NCBI GenBank assembly: GCA_046295175.1
Contig: JBKBNY010000006.1
Span: 288,407 to 352,406 of the forward strand
Length of the DNA: 64,000 nt
Reading direction: 5' to 3'
DNA from: JALOLV01 sp046295175
GTDB taxonomy: Bacteria; Bacteroidota; Bacteroidia; Cytophagales; Spirosomataceae
Below the pieces are notes generated by a model. That model saw nothing but the letters and a program-made list of their open reading frames with translations. It was not told where the DNA came from and made no database searches. Numbering within the stretch: the stretch's first letter is position 1; each line of letters starts with the position of its first letter. Both the position numbers and the translations under genes were made by a program. Positions 44,533 through 53,823 of the stretch are shown piece after piece.

Positions 44533-44556
44533 AAAGCCCCAAAGTTTTGGGGCTTT
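44533..44556. terminator. Terminator between convergent genes
   Basis: AAAGCCCC/GGGGCTTT stem (11 bp if the loop is tight) with T-rich flanks, just beyond the GH140-like stop codon. Confidence 0.85.
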
Positions 44557-44561
44557 TGTTT

Positions 44562-45926
44562 TTATGGTTTATCATACTTTTTACTTGCATCATCAAGGAC
44601 CAAAACCCAGTCTTGACCATAGCCATTGGTAGGTGGCGAGAAGAGTTTTGAACCATTGTTTTCGACAATACCTGCTTCTTTTACCTCTCCATTTTTCGGG
44701 CTAAACCAATAGTAAACTAACTGGTTGCCAGATATTTTACCAAGATTTACAGTAAAAGGCTTACCCATGGCCGAATAAATAAATGCGTAATCATTGCCAC
44801 GAGTTGCTTGGATTCGTTCATACGCCGAATTATTGTTCTCAACAATCAAAGACTGGTCGGGTATGCGGTCTAAAATAGGTCGAGACTCGATTAATCTTCT
44901 GAGGTGTTTGACTTGGTTTGCGGCTGTCAAGTCAAGTGCTTTTTTCCAATAAAAATGTGGTCCATTGATTGGCTTTGAAGTGGCACGGTACATTTGCCAA
45001 ATATCGTGGCAACCATAAGTAAAGCCAAATGCACCCGCAAAAACATCTAAATACAACGCCTTTCGGACATCGTAAGCGTTTGAAGTACCCAAATCGTTGG
45101 CATTGAAACAAACCGGATGGTCTTCGTAAATGGGTTCGCCATCAACAACTGGCTTGATGAGTTGGCGGTCGTAGGAGCCTTTGATTCGGTCATATACATT
45201 ATTGTCTCGGCAATGACCCGTCTGAAACATATTAAAATCGAACCATTCATCGGCATGAAACCACTCACTCGCACCATCTTTATTGGGTTGTGGATGAAAA
45301 GTCATCATAACTTTATCGTTACCACCGTACGCTTCGGCGATTCCCGCCGCCATCGAACGCCATACCTCAACATCGTTTGTACCAACCCGAGGATTGCGGT
45401 CGCCACCCAAAATCCAGATGATATTTTTACGATTTTTGTAACGATTTGCAATCCAATTTCCATAGGTTTTGGCATTTTGTACATTAAAAATCTCTGGCCC
45501 TTCTCCCCAAGTATTCTTGAATAATTTATCGCCCCAAGTTGGCAAAAAACCAATATTTAGACCTAATTCGTTGGCTTTATCGATGATAAAATCAACGTGT
45601 TTGAAATACGCTTCGTTGGGCTTTGTGGGGTCATTATTAATCAAAGGCTTGTCTCCGTAGGCGTTTGGAGTATTTAGTCCGTCTAATTCGGCCAATGCAA
45701 CCGCTTGAATAATTGTAAAACCTTGCGATGCTCGTTTGCTTAGATAATAAGTTGCCGAGTCTCGGTCGAGGGCATGAAAAAGCTCCCAAGCGGTATCGCC
45801 AACCCAAACAAATGGCTTATTTTCTTTCAAAATAAACCGTTTATTAGCACTTATTGTAAATGTTTGTGCCGTGCTGTAAACAGAGAATAATACGAGTGTT
45901 AAGGTCGAATAGAATAATTTTTTCAT
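44562..45926 (-). CDS. DUF4038-type glycoside hydrolase (GH140-like)
   Basis: 454 residues. Signal peptide ending YSTAQ, a TIM-barrel DUF4038 domain (about 28-360, WVGDTAWELFHALDRD, WILGGDRNP, DGEPIYEDHP) and a C-terminal collagen-binding-like beta domain (about 365-450, FTVNLGKISGNQLVYYWFSPKNGEV). A characterised family member is an apiosidase acting on rhamnogalacturonan-II. The substrate here is only presumed to be a plant glycan. Signal and context suggest periplasmic or surface action. Confidence 0.88.
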   Translation of the reverse strand: MKKLFYSTLTLVLFSVYSTAQTFTISANKRFILKENKPFVWVGDTAWELFHALDRDSATYYLSKRASQGFTIIQAVALAELDGLNTPNAYGDKPLINNDPTKPNEAYFKHVDFIIDKANELGLNIGFLPTWGDKLFKNTWGEGPEIFNVQNAKTYGNWIANRYKNRKNIIWILGGDRNPRVGTNDVEVWRSMAAGIAEAYGGNDKVMMTFHPQPNKDGASEWFHADEWFDFNMFQTGHCRDNNVYDRIKGSYDRQLIKPVVDGEPIYEDHPVCFNANDLGTSNAYDVRKALYLDVFAGAFGFTYGCHDIWQMYRATSKPINGPHFYWKKALDLTAANQVKHLRRLIESRPILDRIPDQSLIVENNNSAYERIQATRGNDYAFIYSAMGKPFTVNLGKISGNQLVYYWFSPKNGEVKEAGIVENNGSKLFSPPTNGYGQDWVLVLDDASKKYDKP

Positions 45927-46215
45927 TGTCTATACTTTAGTTTTGGAATCATAAATTATTGTGACAAATTTATAGCACGCTGATAAAACGGATGTACCAA
46001 CGCTGATTTTAAGGATTTTTTCAGTTAAAATCAGTGATTATCAGCGTTAAATTTATTTATCAGCGTTATCAGTGTGCCATTTATCGTCTGCGACATAATC
46101 ATTATAATTACATTTAGTTTTGTGTATTCAATTATCTGTACGTTAATTGGCATTATCGTTTTCGCGACATTGAATCATTAAAAATCAAAACAATCAATCA
46201 TGTAAATCATATAAA
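45927..46215. other. Intergenic region with dispersed repeat
   Basis: 289 bp. Contains the inverted ATCAGCGTT-type repeat (45975-46077) and an AT-rich tail with AATCAT/AAATCA pieces near 46180-46215. No gene. Confidence 0.6.
45975..46077. repeat. Inverted dispersed repeat of ATCAGCGTT type
   Basis: Ends GCACGCTGATAA (45975-45986) and TTATCAGTGTGC (46066-46077) are complementary at 11 of 12 positions. Several internal ATCAGCGTT/ATCAGTGAT pieces. Resembles interspersed elements of Cytophagales (recollection). Confidence 0.6.
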
Positions 46216-46740
46216 TCACTTTAATCTTGGTGTAGATTCAATCCCGAAAAGCATTAATTCTTCTTTTTTCTCACCAAAAGCGATGAGTTTTTCAAACTTC
46301 ATCCCAATTTTCTTAATGACCACAATCGAAGCCACATTATCAGGGTTAACGATAGCAACCAATCGCTTGATTTTAAGTTGATTAAGCGAATAATCGAGTG
46401 TGGCTTGGGCTGCTTCGGTTCCGTAACCTTTGCCAATTAAATCGGGCAAAAAGGCAAATCCGATATCAACATCATCGAGATTATCTCTTTTTATCAATCC
46501 ACACATCCCAATCAATTTTTGAGATTCTTTCTCAACCACGGCATAAAATCCAAATCCACTGACTTCATAACTTTTTATACTCCCGTTTCTGAGGTAATTC
46601 TCAGCGTCTTCAAGGCTACGAACTCCCCTATCGCCAATAAATCTCAACCAAGTGGGTGTATTCAATAATTCCAAAATAAAGGGGGCATCCATTAATGTGA
46701 ACTGCCTCAGTGTTAGCCTTTCGGTCTCTATAATTGTCAT
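46216..46740 (-). CDS. GNAT N-acetyltransferase, RimJ/RimL type
   Basis: 174 residues. ETERLTLRQFTLMDAPFILELLN start and the acetyl-CoA loop LIGKGYGTEAAQATLDY (about 105-121), then NPDNVASIVVIKKIGMKFE, typical of RimJ/RimL-like protein or small-molecule acetyltransferases. ATG 46740 chosen over a TTG five codons upstream. The substrate is not predictable. Confidence 0.9.
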   Translation of the reverse strand: MTIIETERLTLRQFTLMDAPFILELLNTPTWLRFIGDRGVRSLEDAENYLRNGSIKSYEVSGFGFYAVVEKESQKLIGMCGLIKRDNLDDVDIGFAFLPDLIGKGYGTEAAQATLDYSLNQLKIKRLVAIVNPDNVASIVVIKKIGMKFEKLIAFGEKKEELMLFGIESTPRLK

Positions 46741-46785
46741 TGATATTTTTCTCAACTTGTCTATACAAATTTACAAGAAAAACTG

Positions 46786-46793
46786 TATTTTTG
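46786..46793 (+). promoter_or_regulatory. Probable -7 box of the DUF1553 gene
   Basis: TATTTTTG matches TAnnTTTG exactly, 33 nt upstream of the ATG. No convincing -33 box. Confidence 0.5.
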
Positions 46794-46826
46794 AATTACA
46801 ATTTTCTATTCAGCCTTCAATAAATA

Positions 46827-49800
46827 ATGAAAAAAACATTATCAAAACTAACCTTAATTACAACTTATTTCTTCTACTCATGTAGTGGCGGGGTTGAGAT
46901 TCCAGAAAATATTGCGGCATTAGAAGATAAACTTCCCGAAACAATTGATTACAACACACACGTAAAACCCTTATTATCAGACCGTTGCTTCAAATGCCAC
47001 GGCCCTGACAAAAACAAGGTAGAAGGCAACCTACAACTAACCAACGCCGAAGCGGCCTATAGTAAAGGTAAATCTGGCAAAATTGCGATTGAACCCGGAG
47101 ATGTGGACGGTAGTGAATTGGTAAAAAGGATTTTGAGCAATGACCCCGACGAACTGATGCCCACGCCAAAATCACATCTTTCGTTGTCGGATGAAGATAA
47201 GGCAGTTTTGATAAAATGGATTAGCCAAGGAGCTGAATACAAAGAACACTGGGCGTTTGAAGCTCCCAAAAAGCCAGATGTACCTAAAATCGGAACATTT
47301 TTTAGTCGCTTAGGTTGGACAGAACACCCCGAAACTAACTGGGTAAGCAACGAAATCGATAATTTTGTTATTGATAAATTAAAAGAAAAAAATCTTAACT
47401 TTTCGCCAATAGCCGACAAAGCTACCTTACTGAGAAGGGTATCGCTCGACCTAACTGGCTTGCCTCCGACCGCCGAAGAAGTTGATGCATTTCTGAATGA
47501 TAAATCACCCAATGCTTACGAAAAAGCGGTTGATAAACTGTTAAAATCGCCTCATTTTGGTGAAAATATGGCAACATCTTGGCTCGATTTGGCTCGTTAT
47601 GCCGATACACATGGCTACCAAGATGATGGTTTCAGAGATATGTATCCGTATCGCGATTGGGTGATTCGTCAATTCAATCAAAACCTTACATTTGATAAAT
47701 TTGTAACGTGGCAAATTGCGGGAGATTTAATTGAAAAACCAACTCGTGAGAGCATCCTCGGCACTGCCTTCAACCGCAATCATCAACAAAGCCAAGAGGG
47801 CGGAATCGTACCTAAAGAATACCACGTAGAGTACATAGCCGACCGTGTGAATACTTTCGGAAAGGCATTTTTAGGGCTAACAACCGAATGTGCCAGATGC
47901 CACGACCACAAATACGACCCCATCAGTGCTAAAGATTATTATTCGCTTTTTGCATTTTTCAATACTAATAACGAATACGGGCAGATTCCGTACAATGGTG
48001 AGCCTTCGCCAACGATTTTATTGACCGATGAAGAAGCCGAATGTGATGTTAAATTTATCAACGAACAGCTAAAGCCTTTGAATCAAAAATTGGATTCAAA
48101 AAATTACCAATTAGGATTTAATCAATGGCTAAACAAAGTTAGAAGTGATGAAAAATTGACTGCTTGGGATAAAAAAGGGTTAATTGGCTATTGGAGTTTT
48201 GATAAACCCGAAAAAGGAGGAAAATACAAAAATGCCGTTAATGAAAAGATTTTTGCGTACATCGGCGAAAAGAAAAAGCCCGATGATGTAACTCCAGTTG
48301 AGATTGAAGGTAAAGTTGGTAAGGGTTTGGATTTGGTCGGTGATAGCCAGATTACACTCGAAGATAAATTTGCAAAATTTGAACGAAATCAGCCTTTTTC
48401 GATTGCATTGTGGGTAAAAAATAAGGATTTTGAGAAAGATAAGTACTTATTCTGCAACACACCAGGCCCAATGGATGGGTTTAGGGGTTATCAGGCGATT
48501 TTGAATACTAACGGTAAATTGCGAATCATTTTGGCAAATGTTTGGCCCGATAACGCCATCGAAATCGAAGCCAAAGAAAGTTTACCTCTCAATCAATGGA
48601 CACACATTGCCATAACCTACGACGGATTGAGCAAAGCTTCGGGACTAAAAATTTACTACAATGGTCGCCCGCTGCAAGTTACAGTTGTAAATGATGGTTT
48701 GAACAGAAGTATGTTGTATGGAAAAGAAAAAAGGAATTGGGGTGGAAGTAATTTCAATATCGGTAGGATGTCGGACCAATCGTACAAAAATTATGCAGTA
48801 GATGAATTAGCAATCTTCAAAAAAGAACTCAACCCACTCGAAATCAATAGTTTGTACAAAAATACTGACGAAATCAAGGCTACTCTCCTATCCGATGCAA
48901 ACATCAATGGTCAGCGGCAAAATCTTTTGAAGTATTATATCCAAAACCATGATTCTACTTATGTAAAGGTATTCAGAGAGAAACAAAAACTAATTGCCAA
49001 CGAAAACGAAATTCTATCGAATGCCTTGGCAGTGATGGTTATGAAAGAAACGCCTGCGAGCAGGGCAAGAAAATCGTATCTTCTTAAAAGAGGTGCATAC
49101 GATGCTCCTGATAAGGAAATAAAACCTGAATTCATGTCGAAATTTGGGGCATTTAACGAAAAATACCCTAAAAACCGACTTGGATTAGCCCAATGGTTGC
49201 TCGATGAAAAAAATCCGTTGTTTGCTCGGGTAATGGTCAATCGCTTTTGGATTCAGTTCTTTGGAAATGGCTTAGTCAAAACCCAAGAAGACTTTGGCAA
49301 CCAAGGCGATATGCCTTCGCACCCCGAGTTATTAGATTGGTTGGCGATTCAGTTTAGAGAAGACGGTTGGGACACCAAAAAGTTTATCAAGCGAATTGTT
49401 ATGTCTTCGACTTATCGTCAGTCTTCGGTGGCAAATCCTAAATTATTAGAAACCGACCCCGATAATAAATGGTTGGCTCGTGGGCCAAGTTACAGACTAT
49501 CAGCCGAGCAAATTAGAGATAATGCCTTAGCTGCGAGTGGTTTGTTGAATCCTAAAATAGGCGGAAAATATGTTTATCCATACCAACCAAGCGGTATTTG
49601 GGAGGCTCTTGCTACAAGAAACGGCACAACTTATATTCAGAGTTTGGGTGATTCGATTTACCGAAGAAGCCTTTACACTATCTGGAAACGGAGTTCGCCC
49701 CCACCGATGATGCTCAACTTTGATGTTCCCGACCGCTCGTTTTGTTCAGTTCGACGTCAGAAAACCTCAACCCCGCTCCAAGCATTGGTAACACTCAACG

Positions 49801-50132
49801 ACCCACAATTTGTTGAGGCAGCAAGGGTGTTATCAGAGAAAATTGTATCTAAATTTAAGGTTCAGAACCCAAATGAGTTGAATCTGGCAATCAATTACGC
49901 TTTCAAAGCGATTATCAGTCGTCCGCCTCGAATGCGAGAATTGAATCTTATGACGAAACTTTATCAAGAACAACTGGCTGATTATCAGCAGAATCCGAAA
50001 GAAGCAGAAGAGGTTCTGAAAGTTGGTGAGTTTAGAAGTAAAATTGAAAATGCTGATAATCTCCAAATCGCCGCCATGACGATTGTTTGTAATACAATCA
50101 TGAATTATGACGAAGCGGTGGTGAAGAGATGA
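46827..50132 (+). CDS. DUF1549/DUF1553 protein with cytochrome motif and LamG domain
   Basis: 1,101 residues, exported (N-terminus ending YFFYSCSGG, possibly lipidated at Cys19). Planctomycete-type cytochrome c motif C54-x2-C57-H58 (CFKCHGPD) in the first 130 residues. DUF1549 (about 160-370, DLTGLPPTAEEVDAFL, TECARCHDHKYDPIS with a second CxxCH). An inserted concanavalin/LamG-like domain (about 445-640, IALWVKNKDF, WTHIAITYDG, YYNGRPLQV) and a C-terminal DUF1553 domain (about 795-1050, LFARVMVNRFWIQFFGNGLV). Large haem proteins of this class are linked to polysaccharide oxidation but no reaction is established. The usual DUF1501 partner is not the next gene. Confidence 0.92.
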   Translation: MKKTLSKLTLITTYFFYSCSGGVEIPENIAALEDKLPETIDYNTHVKPLLSDRCFKCHGPDKNKVEGNLQLTNAEAAYSKGKSGKIAIEPGDVDGSELVKRILSNDPDELMPTPKSHLSLSDEDKAVLIKWISQGAEYKEHWAFEAPKKPDVPKIGTFFSRLGWTEHPETNWVSNEIDNFVIDKLKEKNLNFSPIADKATLLRRVSLDLTGLPPTAEEVDAFLNDKSPNAYEKAVDKLLKSPHFGENMATSWLDLARYADTHGYQDDGFRDMYPYRDWVIRQFNQNLTFDKFVTWQIAGDLIEKPTRESILGTAFNRNHQQSQEGGIVPKEYHVEYIADRVNTFGKAFLGLTTECARCHDHKYDPISAKDYYSLFAFFNTNNEYGQIPYNGEPSPTILLTDEEAECDVKFINEQLKPLNQKLDSKNYQLGFNQWLNKVRSDEKLTAWDKKGLIGYWSFDKPEKGGKYKNAVNEKIFAYIGEKKKPDDVTPVEIEGKVGKGLDLVGDSQITLEDKFAKFERNQPFSIALWVKNKDFEKDKYLFCNTPGPMDGFRGYQAILNTNGKLRIILANVWPDNAIEIEAKESLPLNQWTHIAITYDGLSKASGLKIYYNGRPLQVTVVNDGLNRSMLYGKEKRNWGGSNFNIGRMSDQSYKNYAVDELAIFKKELNPLEINSLYKNTDEIKATLLSDANINGQRQNLLKYYIQNHDSTYVKVFREKQKLIANENEILSNALAVMVMKETPASRARKSYLLKRGAYDAPDKEIKPEFMSKFGAFNEKYPKNRLGLAQWLLDEKNPLFARVMVNRFWIQFFGNGLVKTQEDFGNQGDMPSHPELLDWLAIQFREDGWDTKKFIKRIVMSSTYRQSSVANPKLLETDPDNKWLARGPSYRLSAEQIRDNALAASGLLNPKIGGKYVYPYQPSGIWEALATRNGTTYIQSLGDSIYRRSLYTIWKRSSPPPMMLNFDVPDRSFCSVRRQKTSTPLQALVTLNDPQFVEAARVLSEKIVSKFKVQNPNELNLAINYAFKAIISRPPRMRELNLMTKLYQEQLADYQQNPKEAEEVLKVGEFRSKIENADNLQIAAMTIVCNTIMNYDEAVVKR

Positions 50133-50194
50133 TTATATAAATCGATTTATAAACCAGCTTTAAGAGACAACATTAATACTTATATTTACTGTTT

Positions 50195-50827
50195 ATGATT
50201 ATTATAAGAGAGGTAAAAACTGAGTTTGAATTTAAAGAGTCTGAAAACTTATTAAAAGATGTTTTCAACGAAATATATCAATTTAAATATGAAGAGATTA
50301 ATAGGAAGACATCACAATTTAATAAAATTATTTTTAATGCCTATGATGAAAAGTCAAATGAAATAATAGGTACAATAACGCTTTCAATGTCTTCTGAAGG
50401 CAATAAATTCCCATCAAATGAATTTTTTGGATTTGTAACACCCGCAAAATTTCAAAATCAGAGAATTGTTGAAATGGGCCGTCTTGTAAAAAAACTCAAT
50501 ATAGAAAATAGTATATTGGATAAAATGGTTTATATCTCGTTATTATTAACCGTAAAAAAATATAGTATCAAACACAATGTAGATAGATGGATAGCTTCTG
50601 TTCATACGCCCCTAATGAATAATATTAAACAATTGGGCATTCCATTGGTCGAAATTGACAAAAAAGATACTGTTAGAAACAAATTATCAAACTTTATGGG
50701 AAAATATGTGAATGATGTCAATTTTATTTCTGCCTCAATGTATGATTCTTATATTGCATTAGAAAAATTTCAATATTTGATAGACAATAAAAGTATTTCG
50801 ATACTTATCAGTGAATCTCAAGATTAA
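50195..50827 (+). CDS. GNAT-like N-acyltransferase (FeeM/LuxI-fold type)
   Basis: 210 residues, soluble. Fold cues: N-terminal EFKESENLLKDVFNEIYQFKY, Asp/Glu strand NAYDEKSNEIIGTITLSM and the strand VEMGRLVKKLN, as in the N-acyl amino acid synthase and autoinducer synthase branch of the GNAT superfamily. No catalytic residue can be fixed by eye. Visibly more AT-rich than the neighbouring genes, suggesting transfer. Nine nt upstream of an isoprenylcysteine methyltransferase-like gene, so almost certainly co-expressed. Possible product is an N-acylated small molecule (inference). Confidence 0.65.
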   Translation: MIIIREVKTEFEFKESENLLKDVFNEIYQFKYEEINRKTSQFNKIIFNAYDEKSNEIIGTITLSMSSEGNKFPSNEFFGFVTPAKFQNQRIVEMGRLVKKLNIENSILDKMVYISLLLTVKKYSIKHNVDRWIASVHTPLMNNIKQLGIPLVEIDKKDTVRNKLSNFMGKYVNDVNFISASMYDSYIALEKFQYLIDNKSISILISESQD

Positions 50828-50836
50828 GTAATTTCA

Positions 50837-51478
50837 ATGAAGCAAATTACCACCTCAATACTAATTATTTGGATAATGCTGTTTTGTCCACTCTTAGACA
50901 AGCCTTTACTTATGCTTGATATTAAGATTATTTTCCCATCAATATGTGGTCTTTGGTTATTAGCTAAACAGCATCCATTAGACTGGAAAGTAATTAAAGC
51001 TAATGCCAAAACTGATGGTTACTCAACAATAATGATTGTAATTGCTGGTATGATAAGTCAATCTTTACCAATTTTTGAATGGAAAGTAAAATATTACCAA
51101 GATTCCGCTTTATCGAACGGGTACAATTATTTAGGAATAATGATGCTTTTCGGGGGACTTTATTTAAGATTAGAAGCCATATCTACATTAAATTCATATT
51201 TTACTAACGAGGTCAGAATTGGTGAAAACTGGAAATTAATCCAAAATGGTTTATACAAAAAAATAAGACATCCGAGTTACACAGGTGGATTAGTTTCTCT
51301 CTTAGGAACTTCAATTCTATTTGAGTCTTTCATAAGTTTTTTCATAAGTCTAATATTATTACTTTCGGTGTATATCTATAGAATCACTTTGGAGGAAAAA
51401 GAGTTAATACGTTATTTTGGAGAAAAATATGTTATCTACCAGAAAAGTACAAAAGCTTTGTTACCATTTATCTACTGA
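50837..51478 (+). CDS. Isoprenylcysteine carboxyl methyltransferase-family membrane protein
   Basis: 213 residues with five or six hydrophobic helices. C-terminal ICMT/PEMT-type SAM-binding region: LIQNGLYKKIRHPSYTGGL and EEKELIRYFGEKYVIYQKSTKALLPF. These enzymes methylate carboxyl groups or lipids in the membrane using S-adenosylmethionine. Pairing with the acyltransferase gene upstream suggests a two-step tailoring of a lipid-like product (inference). AT-rich like its partner. Its last 11 nt overlap the end of the convergent beta-propeller gene. Confidence 0.82.
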   Translation: MKQITTSILIIWIMLFCPLLDKPLLMLDIKIIFPSICGLWLLAKQHPLDWKVIKANAKTDGYSTIMIVIAGMISQSLPIFEWKVKYYQDSALSNGYNYLGIMMLFGGLYLRLEAISTLNSYFTNEVRIGENWKLIQNGLYKKIRHPSYTGGLVSLLGTSILFESFISFFISLILLLSVYIYRITLEEKELIRYFGEKYVIYQKSTKALLPFIY

Positions 51479-52310
51479 GTTTTAAATCATCTTTTGATAC
51501 AAAACTAACCCTCACCTGATTGGCATCGTTATTCTCCAAAACCCAAAGATTACCATTAGCATCAATAACTCCTCCGGTAGGATGCCAAAGAATTGAACTT
51601 TTAAAAACTATGTCCTTTTTACCGTTTTTATTGATTCTGATAACCTCCCTTTTCTCGTAAATGGTAGCATACAAATTCCCATGGTTATCATCCCAAATAC
51701 CTACTATACTGTGGTTTGGTTTGCGAGATGGGTCAATGCCTTTGACTCCATCCAAATCTTGAGCAACAAGTGTGGTTTTCCCATTTTGAATTTTATATAA
51801 ATCATTGTCATCTACGTAATAAAAGACACCTTGTTTATTGCAATACTGCCATCTCACATCCACGGATTTAAAGGTACAAACAATCGAAATCTTACCATTA
51901 ATACCTTTTTTCATCAAAAAACTTTCGGTTTTTCCTCGCTCAATCCAAAACATATTACCAACGCCATCCCGATTAAAACTATAATTACTCAAAAATCCCT
52001 CGGTATTGTTAATGACTTTTGTAAAATGTCCTTTTGAATCTAATTTCCAAACAAAATGCCCCCATTTATCTGTCTTCTCGCCCTCATACCAAAGATGTTC
52101 ACCATACAAATTATCATTTGAATCAATGTGAAGTTCGTGTGTATGCACATTGGGTACGACAATCCGTTTGGTTTTGCCATCGGCAGAGATTTTCCAGACT
52201 TTTGCTAAATCCGAATAAAAAATTTCTCCTTTTGAATTGTGGACAATGCCGACTCCAGGGTGAGCAAACCCTGAAACAGAAATGAAGATAAGTATAAAAA
52301 GCTTTTTCAT
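51468..52310 (-). CDS. Secreted beta-propeller (NHL / SMP-30-like) protein
   Basis: 280 residues with a signal peptide ending SGFA, followed by repeated short beta motifs (SKGEIFYSDLAKVWKISADG, DSNDNLYGEHLW, DDNHGNLYATIYE, DANGNLWVLE) typical of six-bladed propellers such as gluconolactonase/SMP-30 or NHL proteins. Periplasmic or exported. The ligand is not predictable and a calcium site is not certain. Overlaps the convergent methyltransferase gene by 11 nt with no terminator between. Confidence 0.7.
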   Translation of the reverse strand: MKKLFILIFISVSGFAHPGVGIVHNSKGEIFYSDLAKVWKISADGKTKRIVVPNVHTHELHIDSNDNLYGEHLWYEGEKTDKWGHFVWKLDSKGHFTKVINNTEGFLSNYSFNRDGVGNMFWIERGKTESFLMKKGINGKISIVCTFKSVDVRWQYCNKQGVFYYVDDNDLYKIQNGKTTLVAQDLDGVKGIDPSRKPNHSIVGIWDDNHGNLYATIYEKREVIRINKNGKKDIVFKSSILWHPTGGVIDANGNLWVLENNDANQVRVSFVSKDDLKLSR

Positions 52311-52419
52311 TATTCTACGAATTTTGATTAATAAGCAAAATTATCAACCAAAACTCGCAGAATGAATAGATTTTTGACGAAGCGATGAATCCGAGATTTA
52401 AGAAGTTAATTCGGATTGT

Positions 52420-53733
52420 TTAGAGTTTTATCCCCCACTCTTTGTTCAATTTACGACCAAGCAAGGCATTTGCTTCTTTGTCATCCTTGAAAACCTCTTT
52501 TTTCGGATTCCATTGTAACGGACGTTTCAATTCGTAAGCAATATTACCAATATTACAAACCGAAGCCGTGCGATGCCCAATCTCAACATCACAAATTGGC
52601 TTTGTACGGCTACGCATGGCAGCTAAAAAATCTTTATAATGATTTTCGCTTTTGTAAACGTGCTTTTCGGTTTCGCCAATGACCTTATCTTTGAGCGAAG
52701 CTGGAGTTGTTTCGAGTTTGCGGCGTTGTACTTTTAACTCGCCCTCGGAACCAATGAAATGAATGGCATTATTCCAGTCCCATTTTTCATGTGTCATCGT
52801 GATTCCGTTTTCGTAACGATAAGTCAAAAACTGAACATCTTTGCCATCGGGCGGAGTGACCTCAACTGGCCCACTATCATCCATATCTAAAGACCATTGA
52901 ACAATATCAAACATGTGAGCCCCCCAGTCGGTTACCATTCCACCGCCAAATTCTTTGTACAATCGCCAATTCGGGAAAACATCTTTGGTAATCGGAGGAG
53001 CCAATTCTGAGTTAAAAACGACTGGTTCATTCGGACCAAGCCATTTCTCCCAATCTAAACCTTCGGGAATCGGTTCGGCAGATAAATTATACTTGATGGG
53101 TGGAGCTCCCACGTTTACTTTAATGTGTTTGATTTGTCCGATATAACCGTTTCTAATCAACTCAGCAGTTTGTCTAAATTCGGGCCAAGAACGCTGCATG
53201 CTACCAGTCTGAAAAACCCTTTTGTATTTTCGAGCAGCATCTACCATTGCTCTACCTTCTTTTACGGTCAGTGCGAGTGGCTTTTCGCAATAAATGTCTT
53301 TTCCTGCCTCGGCAGATTTCACCGCCATCGAAGCGTGCCAGTGGTCGGGTGTAGCGATTATTACCGCATCAATGTCTTTTCGAGCCAATAACTCTCGGTA
53401 ATCATTGTAAAGAGAGATTTCAGAATAAGTACCAAACTGCGTATTTTTCTCATAAAATCCTTTTACGCGTTCAATCAGTTGCTGGGCTTTTGCCTGATAA
53501 ACTTCACTTGCTGCAACGATTCGAGCCTCGCCAGTATTCAAAAAAGAAGTAGCTAAGCCCTTACCTTGTTTACCGCTACCGATAAGACCCAAATTTATCA
53601 TGTCGCTCGGAGCGAGATACGGCAAACCGTCAGGACGTTTTCCACCGAGAACGTGCCGCGGAACAATCATAAAAGCTGATAATGCAACTGCCGATTGAGT
53701 CAGAAAACTTCGGCGAGATAGTTCTTTTTTCAT
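52420..53733 (-). CDS. Tat-exported Gfo/Idh/MocA-family oxidoreductase
   Basis: 437 residues. Twin-arginine signal KKELSRRSFLTQSAVALSAFM. Rossmann fold with LGLIGSGKQGKG (48-59) and the dinucleotide strand; the catalytic-site motif CEKPLAL (about 149-155) is intact. C-terminal substrate domain. Exported members oxidise or epimerise sugars bound to their own cofactor. Fits the periplasmic sugar-oxidation theme at 35-40 kb, though not adjacent. Confidence 0.92.
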   Translation of the reverse strand: MKKELSRRSFLTQSAVALSAFMIVPRHVLGGKRPDGLPYLAPSDMINLGLIGSGKQGKGLATSFLNTGEARIVAASEVYQAKAQQLIERVKGFYEKNTQFGTYSEISLYNDYRELLARKDIDAVIIATPDHWHASMAVKSAEAGKDIYCEKPLALTVKEGRAMVDAARKYKRVFQTGSMQRSWPEFRQTAELIRNGYIGQIKHIKVNVGAPPIKYNLSAEPIPEGLDWEKWLGPNEPVVFNSELAPPITKDVFPNWRLYKEFGGGMVTDWGAHMFDIVQWSLDMDDSGPVEVTPPDGKDVQFLTYRYENGITMTHEKWDWNNAIHFIGSEGELKVQRRKLETTPASLKDKVIGETEKHVYKSENHYKDFLAAMRSRTKPICDVEIGHRTASVCNIGNIAYELKRPLQWNPKKEVFKDDKEANALLGRKLNKEWGIKL

Positions 53734-53823
53734 AGAATGTTTAGATTGAATAGAGAAGTTTTATTTCATAAAATTAACATAAAACTCTAATTTTCGGAGA
53801 AGAAAAGCTAATAAATAAATCTG

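Noticed and set aside
50195..50827. Naming the acyltransferase an acyl-homoserine-lactone synthase
   Set aside because: The fold resemblance is general. No LuxI signature residues can be fixed by eye and no receptor gene is adjacent.
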